64,000 bases of DNA, from positions 310,001 to 374,000 of the forward strand of contig NZ_WTYV01000001.1 of NCBI RefSeq assembly GCF_009827655.1, read 5' to 3'. Under the pieces are notes generated by a model that saw only the letters and a list, made by a program, of their open reading frames with translations, was not told the origin of the DNA and did no database searches. Each line of letters opens with the position of its first letter. Position 1 is the first letter of the stretch. Positions 26,212-42,541 of the stretch are shown one piece after another. The position numbers and the translations under genes are program-made. This DNA comes from Alteraurantiacibacter buctensis (GTDB lineage: Bacteria > Pseudomonadota > Alphaproteobacteria > Sphingomonadales > Sphingomonadaceae).

Positions 26212-27540
26212 TCAGCCGGCGGCGCGCTGCAGGCGCGCGCGGGCTTCGTCCGCACCGATGAGCGGCAAGAGGGCCGCCATTTCGGGGCCATGCTCGCGCC
26301 CCGTCAGCGCCAGCCGCAGCGGCATGAACAAGGGCTTGCCCTTGCGCCCGGTGCTTGCCTTGAGGCGGGTGGTGAGCGCAGACCAGTCTGTCCCCGCCTC
26401 GGCAATCGCAGCCGCCGCCTGTGCCAGATAAGCCCGATCATCGGCCTCCAGCGACGGCACGGACACCGGCCCGGTAACCACCTGCCACCAGTCCGCCGCG
26501 TCAGTGAGCACGGACAGGTTGGGCCGCAGGGCCAGCCAGGCGGCCTCGTCCATGCCTGCCGGCAGGCTTTCCGCCACGCGGGCAAACGGCAACTGGTGAA
26601 TGATCGCGCTGTTCAGCCGCGCCAGTTCCTCGTCGTCGAAGCGCGCCGGAGCCCGGCCGAACGTGCCGAGGTCGAAGCCTGCCACCAGCGCATCGCGATC
26701 CGCCACGGGCTCCACCGGCTGCGAAGTGCCCAACCGCGCCAGCAGCGCCACCAGCGCTTCGGGCTCGATGCCCTGTTCGCGGAAGGCCGCGCAGCCCAGC
26801 GATCCCAGGCGCTTCGACAGCTTCCCTTCGCTGCCCACCAGCAGCGCCTCGTGCGCGAAAGCCGGTGGGGTGGCGCCCAGCGCGGTGAACATCTGGATCT
26901 GCGTGGCGGTGTTGGACACGTGGTCCTCGCCGCGCAGCACCTGGGTCACGCCCATGGCCACGTCATCGATCACGCTGGGGAGCATATAGAGCCACGAGCC
27001 ATCGGCGCGCCGGACCACGGGGTCGCTCATCGTGGCGGGGTCGAACTTCTGCGGCCCGCGCACGCCATCCACCCAGGCGATCGGTTCCTCGCGGTCAAGC
27101 AGGAAACGCCAGTGCGGCTGTTCGCCTGCGGCAAGTTTCGCGCCCTTTTCCGCTTCGGTAAGGGCCAGCGCGGCACGGTCATAGATCGGCGGCAGGCCGC
27201 GGCCCAGCGCCACCTTGCGCTTCAGATCCAGTTCCTGCGCCGTCTCCCAGCACGGATAGACGCGGCCCGCCGCTTCCAGCCGATCGAACGCCTCCTGGTA
27301 GATCGCCAGCCGAACGGATTGGCGCTCCTCCCCGTCGGGGTTGAGTCCCAGCCAGGCGAGATCGGCACGGATGCCGTCCACGTATTCCTCGCGGCTGCGC
27401 TCGGCATCGGTATCGTCGATCCGCAGCAGGAAGCGCCCGCCCGCCTTCTTCGCCAGCATCCAGTTGTGCAGCGCTGTGCGGATGTTGCCCACGTGCAGGT
27501 TGCCGGTGGGCGACGGGGCGAAGCGGGTGACGGTGGCCAT
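26212..27540 (-). CDS. gltX: Glutamate--tRNA ligase
   Basis: A 442-residue class I synthetase charging tRNA-Glu (or tRNA-Gln, then amidated). The HIGH signature is SPTGNLHVGNIRTAL at residues 9-23, the KMSKS-like motif is GKLSKRLGS (about 238-246), and RIDDTDAERS marks the Glu-binding site. The length and absence of an extra zinc-binding insertion are like the shorter alphaproteobacterial GltX. Two gltX paralogues are common in this group, so another copy may exist elsewhere. Confidence 0.94.
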   Translation of the reverse strand: MATVTRFAPSPTGNLHVGNIRTALHNWMLAKKAGGRFLLRIDDTDAERSREEYVDGIRADLAWLGLNPDGEERQSVRLAIYQEAFDRLEAAGRVYPCWETAQELDLKRKVALGRGLPPIYDRAALALTEAEKGAKLAAGEQPHWRFLLDREEPIAWVDGVRGPQKFDPATMSDPVVRRADGSWLYMLPSVIDDVAMGVTQVLRGEDHVSNTATQIQMFTALGATPPAFAHEALLVGSEGKLSKRLGSLGCAAFREQGIEPEALVALLARLGTSQPVEPVADRDALVAGFDLGTFGRAPARFDDEELARLNSAIIHQLPFARVAESLPAGMDEAAWLALRPNLSVLTDAADWWQVVTGPVSVPSLEADDRAYLAQAAAAIAEAGTDWSALTTRLKASTGRKGKPLFMPLRLALTGREHGPEMAALLPLIGADEARARLQRAAG

Positions 27541-27591
27541 GGGCCAGCGCTATAGCGCAAGCGGCCCCCGCTGCCAGTCCCCTGCCGCCAC

Positions 27592-28086
27592 CTACAGACC
27601 CCGGGCGGCGGCAGACTGGTGCAACAGCGCCGCCATGTGTGCGGCATGGGTGTAAAGTCCATCGTGCCGGTCGGCGCGGATGAAGCCGCACAGCAGATCG
27701 CCGAAGCCTTCGCGGTCCCCCGCGAGCGCCAGTTCGGCCATGCCCACCAGCGTCTGCTCGTCCGGGCTGAGGCCGATGCAGCAGGGGCGCAGCACCAGCA
27801 CCCGCTCCGGCCAGCATGTCCCTGCGCGGTCGGCAAACGCCAGGAAAGCACGGGTCGTCTCCAGGCATCCGAAGTGGCGGGCAAGTTCCACCATCGGATC
27901 GCGCCCCGCCCTGCCGGACACCGCCAGCAGGCGAAATGCGGCGAGAGTGGCCTGGCCGGTGAAGCCCAGTGCGCTGCGGCGCGGCGATTCGCGCAGGGCA
28001 TCGATCACCGCCTGGCGGGCCGTTTGTGGCAGGGGGTGGCAGGGGCGGCCAGAAGGACGATTGGACGGGCTGGCTGGATTGGTCAT
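27592..28086 (-). CDS. DUF6628-like small protein behind a two-operator promoter
   Basis: A 164-residue protein from the ATG at 28086, six bases after AAGAAGG. Translation from the earlier in-frame ATG at 28113 would run through the promoter operator, so the later start is preferred. It is Ala/Leu/Arg-rich and mostly helical, with CCIGLSPDEQTLVGMAELAL, a Cys-Cys pair and DGLYTHAAHMAALL near the end. The layout resembles DUF6628 proteins of sphingomonads, whose function is unknown. The promoter architecture points to tight repression, perhaps by an iron regulator. Confidence 0.65.
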   Translation of the reverse strand: MTNPASPSNRPSGRPCHPLPQTARQAVIDALRESPRRSALGFTGQATLAAFRLLAVSGRAGRDPMVELARHFGCLETTRAFLAFADRAGTCWPERVLVLRPCCIGLSPDEQTLVGMAELALAGDREGFGDLLCGFIRADRHDGLYTHAAHMAALLHQSAAARGL

Positions 28087-28097
28087 GGGCACCTTCT

Positions 28098-28112
28098 TGC
28101 GAATCATTCGCA
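28098..28112 (-). promoter_or_regulatory. Operator-like dyad 1 (Fur-like)
   Basis: TGCGAATCATTCGCA is an inverted repeat (TGCGA-N5-TCGCA). It covers the expected transcription start of the gene at 28086 and touches the -10 box, a classic repressor position. The central AATCATT fits a Fur-type site. Confidence 0.5.
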
Positions 28113-28140
28113 TTTAAGCGCAGAGGCGGGCGCATGTAAA
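28112..28140 (-). promoter_or_regulatory. Sigma-70-type promoter
   Basis: Read on the minus strand: -35 TTTACA (28135-28140), 17-bp spacer, -10 TTAAAT (28112-28117). The predicted start, near 28105, is about 19 bases before the ATG at 28086. Confidence 0.55.
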
Positions 28141-28146
28141 TGCAAA

Positions 28147-28161
28147 TGCGAACAACTCGCA
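28147..28161 (-). promoter_or_regulatory. Operator-like dyad 2
   Basis: TGCGAACAACTCGCA repeats the TGCGA-N5-TCGCA dyad just upstream of the -35 box; its centre lies 49 bp from that of dyad 1. The pair frames the promoter. Confidence 0.5.
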
Positions 28162-28175
28162 GAAAGGCGTAAGGC

Positions 28176-29285
28176 CTAGACCAGTTCGGCCATCGCCGAA
28201 GGGTTGAACTCCTCCAGCTCGCCAATCCGGCCCGCCTTCACCTTGGCGGCCCACTGGGGATCGGACAATAGCACACGGCCCACGGCAATCAGGTCGAACT
28301 CGCCGCGCTCCATCCGCTCGATCAAGGGCTCAAGCCCGGATACGGCGGAGGACTGGCCGCCGAAGGCGCTGAAGAAGTCGCTCGACAGGCCGACGGAACC
28401 CACGCTGATGGAAGGCAGGCCGGTGATCTTCTTGGCCCAGCCGGCGAAGTTCAGGCCCTGCTCACCGTCCACTTCGGGAAATTCCGGCTCCCAGAAGCGG
28501 CGCTGGGACGCGTGGAAGATGTCCACCCCGGCATCCGCCAGCGGCTGCAACCAGGCTTCCATCTCGGCCGGCGTGGTGGCGAGACGCGCGGCATAGTCCT
28601 GCTGCTTCCACTGGCTGAGGCGCAGCAGGATGGGAAAGTCCGGCCCCACGGCTTCGCGCACGGCGGCCACCACCTCGGCAGCAAAGCGGCTCCGCTCGCC
28701 AATGGTGGCCCCACCCCAGCGGTCGGTGCGCTGGTTGGTGGCGGGCCAGAAGAACTGGTCGATCAGGTAGCCGTGCGCGCCGTGCAGCTCCAGCGTGTCG
28801 AAGCCCAGGTCGCGCGCAGCGAGGGCCGACTTGGCGAATGCGGCGACGGAATCGGCAATCGCCTCCTCGCTCATCGGCTCACCCACGACCTCGTCGGGCT
28901 TGTTGAGCCCGCTTGGGGTGTCGAGCGCGGGGCGTTCGAACGACGGGTCGGCCGTGGTGCCGCCGGTGTGCCAGATCTGCGGGCCCATCTTGCCGCCGGT
29001 GGCGTGGACCGCCTCGATCACCCCGCCCCAGCCGGCCAGCGCGGCCTGACCGTGGAAGAACGGGATGTTGGGCAGGTTGCGGCTGGCGGGGCGGTCAACC
29101 ACCGTACCTTCGGACAGGATCAGCCCCACCTCGCCCGCGGCGCGGCGAGCGTAATAGGCCGCGTTGGCCGCGCCCGGCACGCCGCCCGGGGCCATGTTGC
29201 GCGTCATCGGCGCCATCACGATGCGGTTCTTGAGGGTCAGCTTGGGCGAGGTGAAGGGCTGGAACAGGATGTCGGTGGAAGCCAT
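28176..29285 (-). CDS. Old Yellow Enzyme family NADH:flavin oxidoreductase
   Basis: A 369-residue TIM-barrel flavoenzyme that should reduce activated C=C bonds of enones, nitroesters or similar electrophiles with FMN and NAD(P)H. Evidence: FQPFTSPKLTLKNRIVMAPM at the N-terminus (FMN loop), LELHGAHGYLIDQFFWP with the substrate-binding His-Gly-Ala-His stretch, NQRTDRWGG, and FDLIAVGRVLLSDPQWAAK near the C-terminus. It ends 89 bp before the DUF6628-like gene, whose own promoter fills that gap. The true substrate is unknown. Confidence 0.92.
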   Translation of the reverse strand: MASTDILFQPFTSPKLTLKNRIVMAPMTRNMAPGGVPGAANAAYYARRAAGEVGLILSEGTVVDRPASRNLPNIPFFHGQAALAGWGGVIEAVHATGGKMGPQIWHTGGTTADPSFERPALDTPSGLNKPDEVVGEPMSEEAIADSVAAFAKSALAARDLGFDTLELHGAHGYLIDQFFWPATNQRTDRWGGATIGERSRFAAEVVAAVREAVGPDFPILLRLSQWKQQDYAARLATTPAEMEAWLQPLADAGVDIFHASQRRFWEPEFPEVDGEQGLNFAGWAKKITGLPSISVGSVGLSSDFFSAFGGQSSAVSGLEPLIERMERGEFDLIAVGRVLLSDPQWAAKVKAGRIGELEEFNPSAMAELV

Positions 29286-29383
29286 GAGTGGTGCTCCGTC
29301 TGGATGTTGCCCCCCTCATGTAGAACGGGCCGCAGTCATGTCGATGCAGCCATTCTATACCTATTGGTAGAAAAAGCGCTGGC

Positions 29384-29890
29384 CTATTGCCGGAACATTA
29401 GCACGCTATGGCGCGGACCACTGATGGCCACGCCGTTTTCCAGCGTACGGCCCACGGTGTCAGCCTCATCCAGCGCCCGAAAGACATTGACGATGTGCGG
29501 CGGCAAGCCAATCGCGCAGACCGGTGCAGGCGGCGCGCCCGGCGGTGTCGGCGGCGAAGCGTCGAGCGCCGGCCCGGTAGAAATGCGCAGGCCATCGATG
29601 GAGTAGCTGCGAGTCAGCCCGGCGCAGCGCGGATCCCACCAGATTTCCTGTCCGGTGGCGCTGAGGGTCAGGCCGACAGGCTGATCGAGCGGCCGACCGT
29701 CGATCCCCGCCACCCGCCATTCGCCCGCAAGCGTGGCAATCGCCGCCAGCGGGGCAGCAGAAGGCCGTTGGTCGGCGGTAGGCGCGTCGGCAGGCGGCGC
29801 ATCGGAGCCAGGCGCATCGGCGGGCGGCGCCGGGGCGCTTTGCGAACAGGCCGCCAGCAGCAGGAGCAGAAGGCAAGGGAAGGCGCGCAT
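29384..29890 (-). CDS. META/HslJ-like lipoprotein
   Basis: A 168-residue protein starting at the ATG at 29890. A lipoprotein signal with lipobox LAAC (LLLLLLAACSQ) is followed by a Pro/Ala/Asp-rich spacer (PPADAPGSDAPPADAPTAD). The C-terminal domain opens with LAGEWRVAGIDGRPL, characteristic of META/HslJ-like domains; IWWDPRCAGLTRSYSIDG follows. An outer-membrane-anchored periplasmic protein of unknown function. It lies between the OYE gene and the rpoC terminator. Confidence 0.7.
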   Translation of the reverse strand: MRAFPCLLLLLLAACSQSAPAPPADAPGSDAPPADAPTADQRPSAAPLAAIATLAGEWRVAGIDGRPLDQPVGLTLSATGQEIWWDPRCAGLTRSYSIDGLRISTGPALDASPPTPPGAPPAPVCAIGLPPHIVNVFRALDEADTVGRTLENGVAISGPRHSVLMFRQ

Positions 29891-29945
29891 ACCCTGGTTA
29901 CGCCCAGCCACGCCTTCCGGTTCCATGGCGCCCGCACCTCCAGCA

Positions 29946-29975
29946 GAAACCCCGCCGGAATCGCTTCCGGCGGGG
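29946..29975 (-). terminator. Rho-independent terminator of rpoBC
   Basis: A perfect 11-bp stem, CCCCGCCGGAA with TTCCGGCGGGG around a 4-base loop, followed on the minus strand by TTTCTG. It lies about 35 bases after the rpoC stop. Confidence 0.85.
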
Positions 29976-30009
29976 TCAATGCTGTCACCTTGCGGGTGCG
30001 AGAGATGGC

Positions 30010-34335
<4,326 letters not shown>

Positions 34336-34399
34336 GTCTTTGTTCCCTTACGGGTGAATTCCTGGGGCGGTTGGGGAGGGGCCGAAGCCCCGCCCGCCA

Positions 34400-38566
<4,167 letters not shown>

Positions 38567-39016
38567 ATGAAGGACCGTGCCTCTTGCATTGGGCCGACAC
38601 GAAGGACTCGCGCCGGCGGGAAAAACCGGATCGGCGGAGGGGCCGGGAGACGCGAGAAAAGGCCGCACGTGTCGCGGTGCAAGCACCCGACCGGCAGCCT
38701 TGATTCGTCATCTCACGGGAGCCGGGCTTCCTTCCTGTGGCACACCCCCGCGATAAGGTGCGCCTTGCTCGAAGCGATCGGCTGGGGCGGCATATAGGCG
38801 GGGGGTGCGCGCGAGTCAAACGCGCTGCACCGGTTCCAGGCTGCACTTGGCCGCGCTCTGTGCCTGCTGGACGCACCTGAAAACTCGGGGATTTTCGCGA
38901 AACGATATGGCGCACATTGTTTTTCGATAATATTGATTGACGATAAGCGCGAATCAGATTATTGAATATCGATATCGGAAGCATCGTGCTTCGATAAACG
39001 AACCAAGGACCCGACC
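38567..39016. other. 450-bp divergent region between rpoB and the DUF2975 operon
   Basis: No gene is visible. The left part should contain the rpoB promoter and leader; I cannot point to clear boxes. The right part, 38910-39000, is AT-rich and holds the motif cluster listed separately. AAGGA at 39005-39009 is the ribosome site of the small gene at 39017. Confidence 0.5.
38921..38998 (+). promoter_or_regulatory. Cluster of CGATA motifs, likely operators of the XRE regulator
   Basis: Within 78 bp are TTCGATAA twice (38923-38930 and 38990-38997), GACGATAA and the perfect palindrome ATATCGATAT (38966-38975). The region is the promoter of an operon ending in a small XRE regulator, so autoregulation through these sites is a natural reading. 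Confidence 0.45.
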
Positions 39017-39142
39017 ATGACCCGCATCTTTTCCAACACCATCGCCCTGATGACCGCCCTGCTCATCACCACCGCCACTTTCGCCGAAGCCATGCGCGTT
39101 CCCGCCCGGCAAACCGCGCCGATCAGCGCTTACCTGGCCTGA
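39017..39142 (+). CDS. 41-residue secreted or membrane peptide
   Basis: An ATG seven bases after AAGGA opens a 42-codon frame ending TGA at 39140-39142. The peptide has a signal-like N-terminus (MTRIFSNTIALMTALLITTA, then TFAEA) and a short polar tail ending AYLA. It precedes the DUF2975 gene by 23 bases and is probably co-transcribed. Its function is unknown. The signal-like part and good ribosome site are the evidence that it is real. Confidence 0.6.
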   Translation: MTRIFSNTIALMTALLITTATFAEAMRVPARQTAPISAYLA

Positions 39143-39165
39143 ACGGCGCCTCGGGGAGACCAGCC

Positions 39166-39705
39166 ATGAAGACCGCTCTCAACGATCCCCTGCTGACCGT
39201 GGCCCGCGTGGCGACATGGGTGGTGCAGGTCATGCTGCTCATTGCCCAGGTGGCGCTGGGCGTGGCCATTGCCGCCGTGGTCATCGCCGCGCTCGGTTAC
39301 CTGCCGGACAATGCCACCGTCTCGGGCATCGACCACTTGCAGCCTGCCGCCCTGTGGGCAGCCGCGCTTGCGATGGCGCTGGTGCTGGCGGCGCTGGGCA
39401 TGGCAACCCAGTTCGTGGTCCGCCTGCGCCAGATCATCGACACCGTGGGCGAGGGCGACCCCTTTGTGGCCGATAACGCCCGCCGGCTGACGCGGATGGC
39501 CTGGCTGATCGTAATCGGTCAGGTGCTGACCATCATCGCCGGAGCGATCGGCACCTGGATCGAGGCGACAGACGGCGCTGCCGAGTTCGACCTGGAATTC
39601 AGCATCTCGCTCTCGGGCTTCATCCTCGCCCTCATCCTGTTCATCCTGGCCCGCGTGTTCCGCAAGGGGGCCGAGATGCGCGCCGAGCTGGAAGGGACCG
39701 TGTGA
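39166..39705 (+). CDS. DUF2975 membrane protein
   Basis: A 179-residue protein with four predicted membrane segments: VVQVMLLIAQVALGVAIAAV, ALWAAALAMALVLAALGMAT, MAWLIVIGQVLTIIAGAIGT and SLSGFILALILFILARVF. The stretch RQIIDTVGEGDPFVADNARR between segments two and three is the DUF2975 signature. Such proteins are regularly paired with a small XRE regulator, as here; the regulator's start overlaps the stop codon (TGATG). It may be a membrane sensor that controls the regulator, but no member is well characterised. Confidence 0.85.
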   Translation: MKTALNDPLLTVARVATWVVQVMLLIAQVALGVAIAAVVIAALGYLPDNATVSGIDHLQPAALWAAALAMALVLAALGMATQFVVRLRQIIDTVGEGDPFVADNARRLTRMAWLIVIGQVLTIIAGAIGTWIEATDGAAEFDLEFSISLSGFILALILFILARVFRKGAEMRAELEGTV

Positions 39706-39944
39706 TGGGCGCCGACAGCGAAACAGAAGGAACCGCCATCGTGGTCAAGCTGGACGACCTGCTCCACGCCCGCCGCATGACGCTGACAGAGCTTTCCGAA
39801 CGGATCGGCCTCACCCTCGCCAACCTGTCGATCCTGAAGACCGGCAAGGCCAAGGCGATCCGCTTTTCCACCCTGGAGGCAATCTGCCGCGAACTGGATT
39901 GCCAGCCGGGTGACCTGCTGGGCTATGCTCCGGCTGCCGACTGA
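39705..39944 (+). CDS. Small XRE-family regulator (YozG-like)
   Basis: A 79-residue protein from the ATG at 39705, overlapping the DUF2975 stop. After a short acidic lead, VVKLDDLLHARRMTLTELSE and RIGLTLANLSILKTGKAKAI form a Cro/CI helix-turn-helix, followed by FSTLEAICRELDCQPGDLL. This is the compact one-domain type found with DUF2975 membrane proteins. It probably binds the motif cluster at 38921-38998. Confidence 0.9.
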   Translation: MGADSETEGTAIVVKLDDLLHARRMTLTELSERIGLTLANLSILKTGKAKAIRFSTLEAICRELDCQPGDLLGYAPAAD

Positions 39945-40129
39945 TACTGCGATACAGGTTACCGGTGGTGGGCGGCGCTGTCCGGCAGCGCCGCCCATAC
40001 TGCCTTTCCCGACCACGCCACCCCGCACCAGGTGCCGGAATGCAGCCCCGGTGAATTCCGTTGGAGCGGCACGCGCTCTTCCGATAACGACACAAGGCCG
40101 CATTCCTGCAAGCAAAGGACACAGGTTCC

Positions 40130-41167
40130 ATGACTGTTGCCGGCCAGGGGTCGCCATTCTTCGATTCGCCCGAGCAGTTCCTGACCGTGGGCCATGGCCT
40201 GGCTGCGCGGGGCAAGGGGGAAGCCGCGCGTGCCTGGGTGATGGATGGCCTGGCGGCCAACCCCGGCAGCAAGTTGCACCGCGAACTGGGTCGCCTGATC
40301 CTGTCGCACGGCATGGACGATTTTCACCTGGGCATGTTGCAGGACAGCCGTCGCAACGCGCTCTATCGCCAGGCCATCGAAAAGGTCGCCCCGGGCCGGG
40401 TGGTGCTCGATATCGGCACCGGGTCCGGCCTGCTTTCGATGATCGCCGCGCGCGCCGGGGCCGAGCGGGTGGTGACCTGCGAGTTCACGCCGACGATGGC
40501 CGCCACGGCGCGGGCGATCATCGCCGCCAACGGCCTTGCTGACCGGATCACCGTCCACGATTGCCATTCGAACAGGCTGGACCGTGACCGCGACCTGGCT
40601 GGCGGGGCCGACCTGGTGGTGTCCGAGATTTTCGCGTCCGACGTGGTGGGCGAGAGCATGCAGCCAAGCCTGGAACACGCGCGCACCCATCTCTGCCGCC
40701 CCGATGCCCTGTTCGTGCCCCCGGCCGGCCAGGCGGTGGTGGTCCTGGCCTGCGACCCGCACGAGCCGGGGCCCCTGGGCGAAGTGGAAGGCTTCGACCT
40801 CTCTGCCCTCAATGGCCATCTCGAGCCGATGCGCCGGGTCAAGGCCTGGGACCCCGATCTCGTTCTGTGCAGCGAGCCGGCCGACCTGTTTTCCTTCGCC
40901 TATCGCGCCGGGGAGCCCATCGCACAGACCGGCCGCGCCTCGGTCCGTCTGGCGGCACGCGGCGGCCGGGTAACCGGCGTGCTGCAATGGCTGCGGATCG
41001 ATTTTGGTGACGGGCTGGTCTACGAGAACGCGCCCGGCCCGGACCGCACCCCGCACTGGGAGCTGTTCTACCACCCGTTCGACAACCCGCGCGACCTCTC
41101 CCCGGGTGAACTGGTGGAGGTGCACGGCTTCTTCCATCGCCACGCAATGGTGGTCTGGGCAGACTGA
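40130..41167 (+). CDS. PRMT-like class I methyltransferase
   Basis: A 345-residue protein. A helical N-terminal part (about 80 residues) precedes a Rossmann methyltransferase: VLDIGTGSGLLSMIAARAGA is SAM motif I, VVTCEFTPTM motif II, and VVSEIFASDVVGE resembles the double-Glu hairpin of protein arginine methyltransferases. A beta-barrel-like C-terminal half agrees. It lies 313 bp upstream of rplJ on the same strand; whether it modifies a ribosomal protein is unknown. It could also be annotated as an L11-methyltransferase-like protein, but the double-Glu motif favours PRMT. Confidence 0.75.
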   Translation: MTVAGQGSPFFDSPEQFLTVGHGLAARGKGEAARAWVMDGLAANPGSKLHRELGRLILSHGMDDFHLGMLQDSRRNALYRQAIEKVAPGRVVLDIGTGSGLLSMIAARAGAERVVTCEFTPTMAATARAIIAANGLADRITVHDCHSNRLDRDRDLAGGADLVVSEIFASDVVGESMQPSLEHARTHLCRPDALFVPPAGQAVVVLACDPHEPGPLGEVEGFDLSALNGHLEPMRRVKAWDPDLVLCSEPADLFSFAYRAGEPIAQTGRASVRLAARGGRVTGVLQWLRIDFGDGLVYENAPGPDRTPHWELFYHPFDNPRDLSPGELVEVHGFFHRHAMVVWAD

Positions 41168-41184
41168 GCGGCCGCTGCCCGCGC

Positions 41185-41212
41185 TTGACTCTGCGCCCGT
41201 TTGGGCTAATTG
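41185..41212 (+). promoter_or_regulatory. Candidate rplJL promoter
   Basis: TTGACT (41185-41190), a 16-bp spacer, then TAATTG (41207-41212). The -35 is good, the -10 weak. It would start a leader of about 260 bases before rplJ. Confidence 0.4.
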
Positions 41213-41387
41213 CCCGCCCCGACCATTTCGGTGGTCATCCGTCCGAGACAGTTGGTGCCGGTTCCCGGCTTAATTCCCAGCCTAGACGGGGACAGAGATT
41301 TTCCGGGCAGCCTGCTGCCCGCTGGCGCTCCATTCATGGCGCGCACCTCCTTCCCCCTCAAACGGACTCGCCCGTGTTGCCCAGGCA

Positions 41388-41460
41388 GCATGGACAAACG
41401 TAGCCGTCCGTCCCTCTTCGCCGTGGCGGACATTTGTGCCAACGCATGGCTTGTCCATGC
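41388..41460 (+). promoter_or_regulatory. Structured rplJ leader with two competing helices
   Basis: GCATGGACAA (41388-41397) is fully complementary to TTGTCCATGC (41451-41460), enclosing an inner GTCCG/CGGAC stem (41406-41410 with 41427-41431). The same CCATGC (41455-41460) can instead pair with GCATGG at 41444-41449 in a local hairpin. The two states exclude each other, and the rplJ ribosome site follows within about 12 bases. L10-L7/L12 commonly represses its own mRNA, so an autoregulatory leader fits. Confidence 0.5.
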
Positions 41461-41480
41461 GGAAGCAAGAAGGAGTAAGC

Positions 41481-41993
41481 ATGGATCGTTCGCAGAAAGC
41501 CGACGCGGTCGCCCAGCTTGCCGCAACCTTCAACGAGGTTGGCGTGGTGGTTGTCACCCGCAACCTGGGCATGTCGGTGGAGCAGTCCACCGCCCTGCGC
41601 GTGAAGATGCGGGAGGCCGGAGCCTCGTTCAAGGTTTCCAAGAACAGTCTTGCCAAGCTGGCCATCGCCGACACCGACTATGCCGGTATCGGCGATATGC
41701 TCACCGGGCCGGTGGCTCTGGGCACTTCGGTGGATCCCGTGGCTGCGGCCAAGGTGATCGTCGAGTTCGCCAAGACCAACGACAAGCTCGAGATCGTGGG
41801 CGGTTCGCTGGGTTCCGTGGTGCTTGATGAGGCCGGTGTCCGGTCGCTCGCCACCATGCCGTCGCTGGACGAGATGCGCGCCAAGCTCATCGGTCTGGTG
41901 CAGGCCCCGGCAACCAAGATCGCCCAGGTGGTCGTGGCTCCGGCAGGCAAGCTGGCCCGCGTCTTTGGCGCCTACGCCAAGGAAGCCGCGTAA
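41481..41993 (+). CDS. rplJ: 50S ribosomal protein L10
   Basis: A 170-residue stalk-base protein from the ATG at 41481, with AAGGAG just upstream. The N-terminal globular domain binds 23S rRNA (MDRSQKADAVAQLAATF, KVSKNSLAKLA); the C-terminal helix (TKIAQVVVAPAGKLARVFGA) carries L7/L12 dimers. rplL follows after 67 bases. Usually it lies in rplKAJL-rpoBC; here rpoBC is elsewhere and rplKA is not in the window. Confidence 0.98.
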   Translation: MDRSQKADAVAQLAATFNEVGVVVVTRNLGMSVEQSTALRVKMREAGASFKVSKNSLAKLAIADTDYAGIGDMLTGPVALGTSVDPVAAAKVIVEFAKTNDKLEIVGGSLGSVVLDEAGVRSLATMPSLDEMRAKLIGLVQAPATKIAQVVVAPAGKLARVFGAYAKEAA

Positions 41994-42060
41994 GACTGTT
42001 TATCCGATTCTGCCCCGCGCCCTTGCGGGGTGTGCAACATTTTGAATGGAGTGAATTATC

Positions 42061-42432
42061 ATGGCTGATATCGCCAAGCTCGTTGAAGAACTGTCGAAGC
42101 TGACCGTCCTGGAAGCCGCTGACCTCGCCAAGGCCCTGGAAGAAGCATGGGGCGTTTCCGCCGCTGCTGCCGTGGCCGTGGCTGCTCCGGCTGCTGCCGC
42201 TGCCGAAGCCGTCGAAGAGAAGACCGAATTCGACGTCATCCTGACCGGCGACGGCGGCAACAAGATCGCCGTCATCAAGGAAGTCCGCGCCATCACCTCG
42301 CTGGGCCTGACCGAAGCCAAGGCGCTGGTCGAATCGGCTCCGAAGGCGATCAAGGAAGGCGTGAACAAGACCGAGGCCGAGGAAATCAAGGCCAAGATCG
42401 AAGCTGCCGGCGGTACTGTCGAGCTGAAGTAA
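42061..42432 (+). CDS. rplL: 50S ribosomal protein L7/L12
   Basis: A 123-residue stalk protein. The N-terminal dimerisation domain ([20 protein letters not shown]), an Ala-rich hinge and the C-terminal factor-binding domain ([40 protein letters not shown]) are all present. It recruits translation GTPases. A strong bidirectional terminator follows. Confidence 0.98.
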   Translation: MADIAKLVEELSKLTVLEAADLAKALEEAWGVSAAAAVAVAAPAAAAAEAVEEKTEFDVILTGDGGNKIAVIKEVRAITSLGLTEAKALVESAPKAIKEGVNKTEAEEIKAKIEAAGGTVELK

Positions 42433-42477
42433 GTCCTGTCGGGGGCGGGCCGCCACGGTCCGCCTCCGCTGGCCACG

Positions 42478-42516
42478 AAAAAGGCGGCGTCTCCGGGTGG
42501 AGGCGCCGCCTTTTTC
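42478..42516. terminator. Bidirectional terminator between rplL and the cytochrome c gene
   Basis: GGCGGCGTCTCC (42483-42494) pairs with GGAGGCGCCGCC (42499-42510), with one T-G pair and a 4-base loop. TTTTT follows and AAAAA precedes, so it can serve rplL on the plus strand and the cytochrome gene on the minus strand. Confidence 0.9.
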
Positions 42517-42541
42517 GTATGCCCCTATGGGGGCCGCGCGC

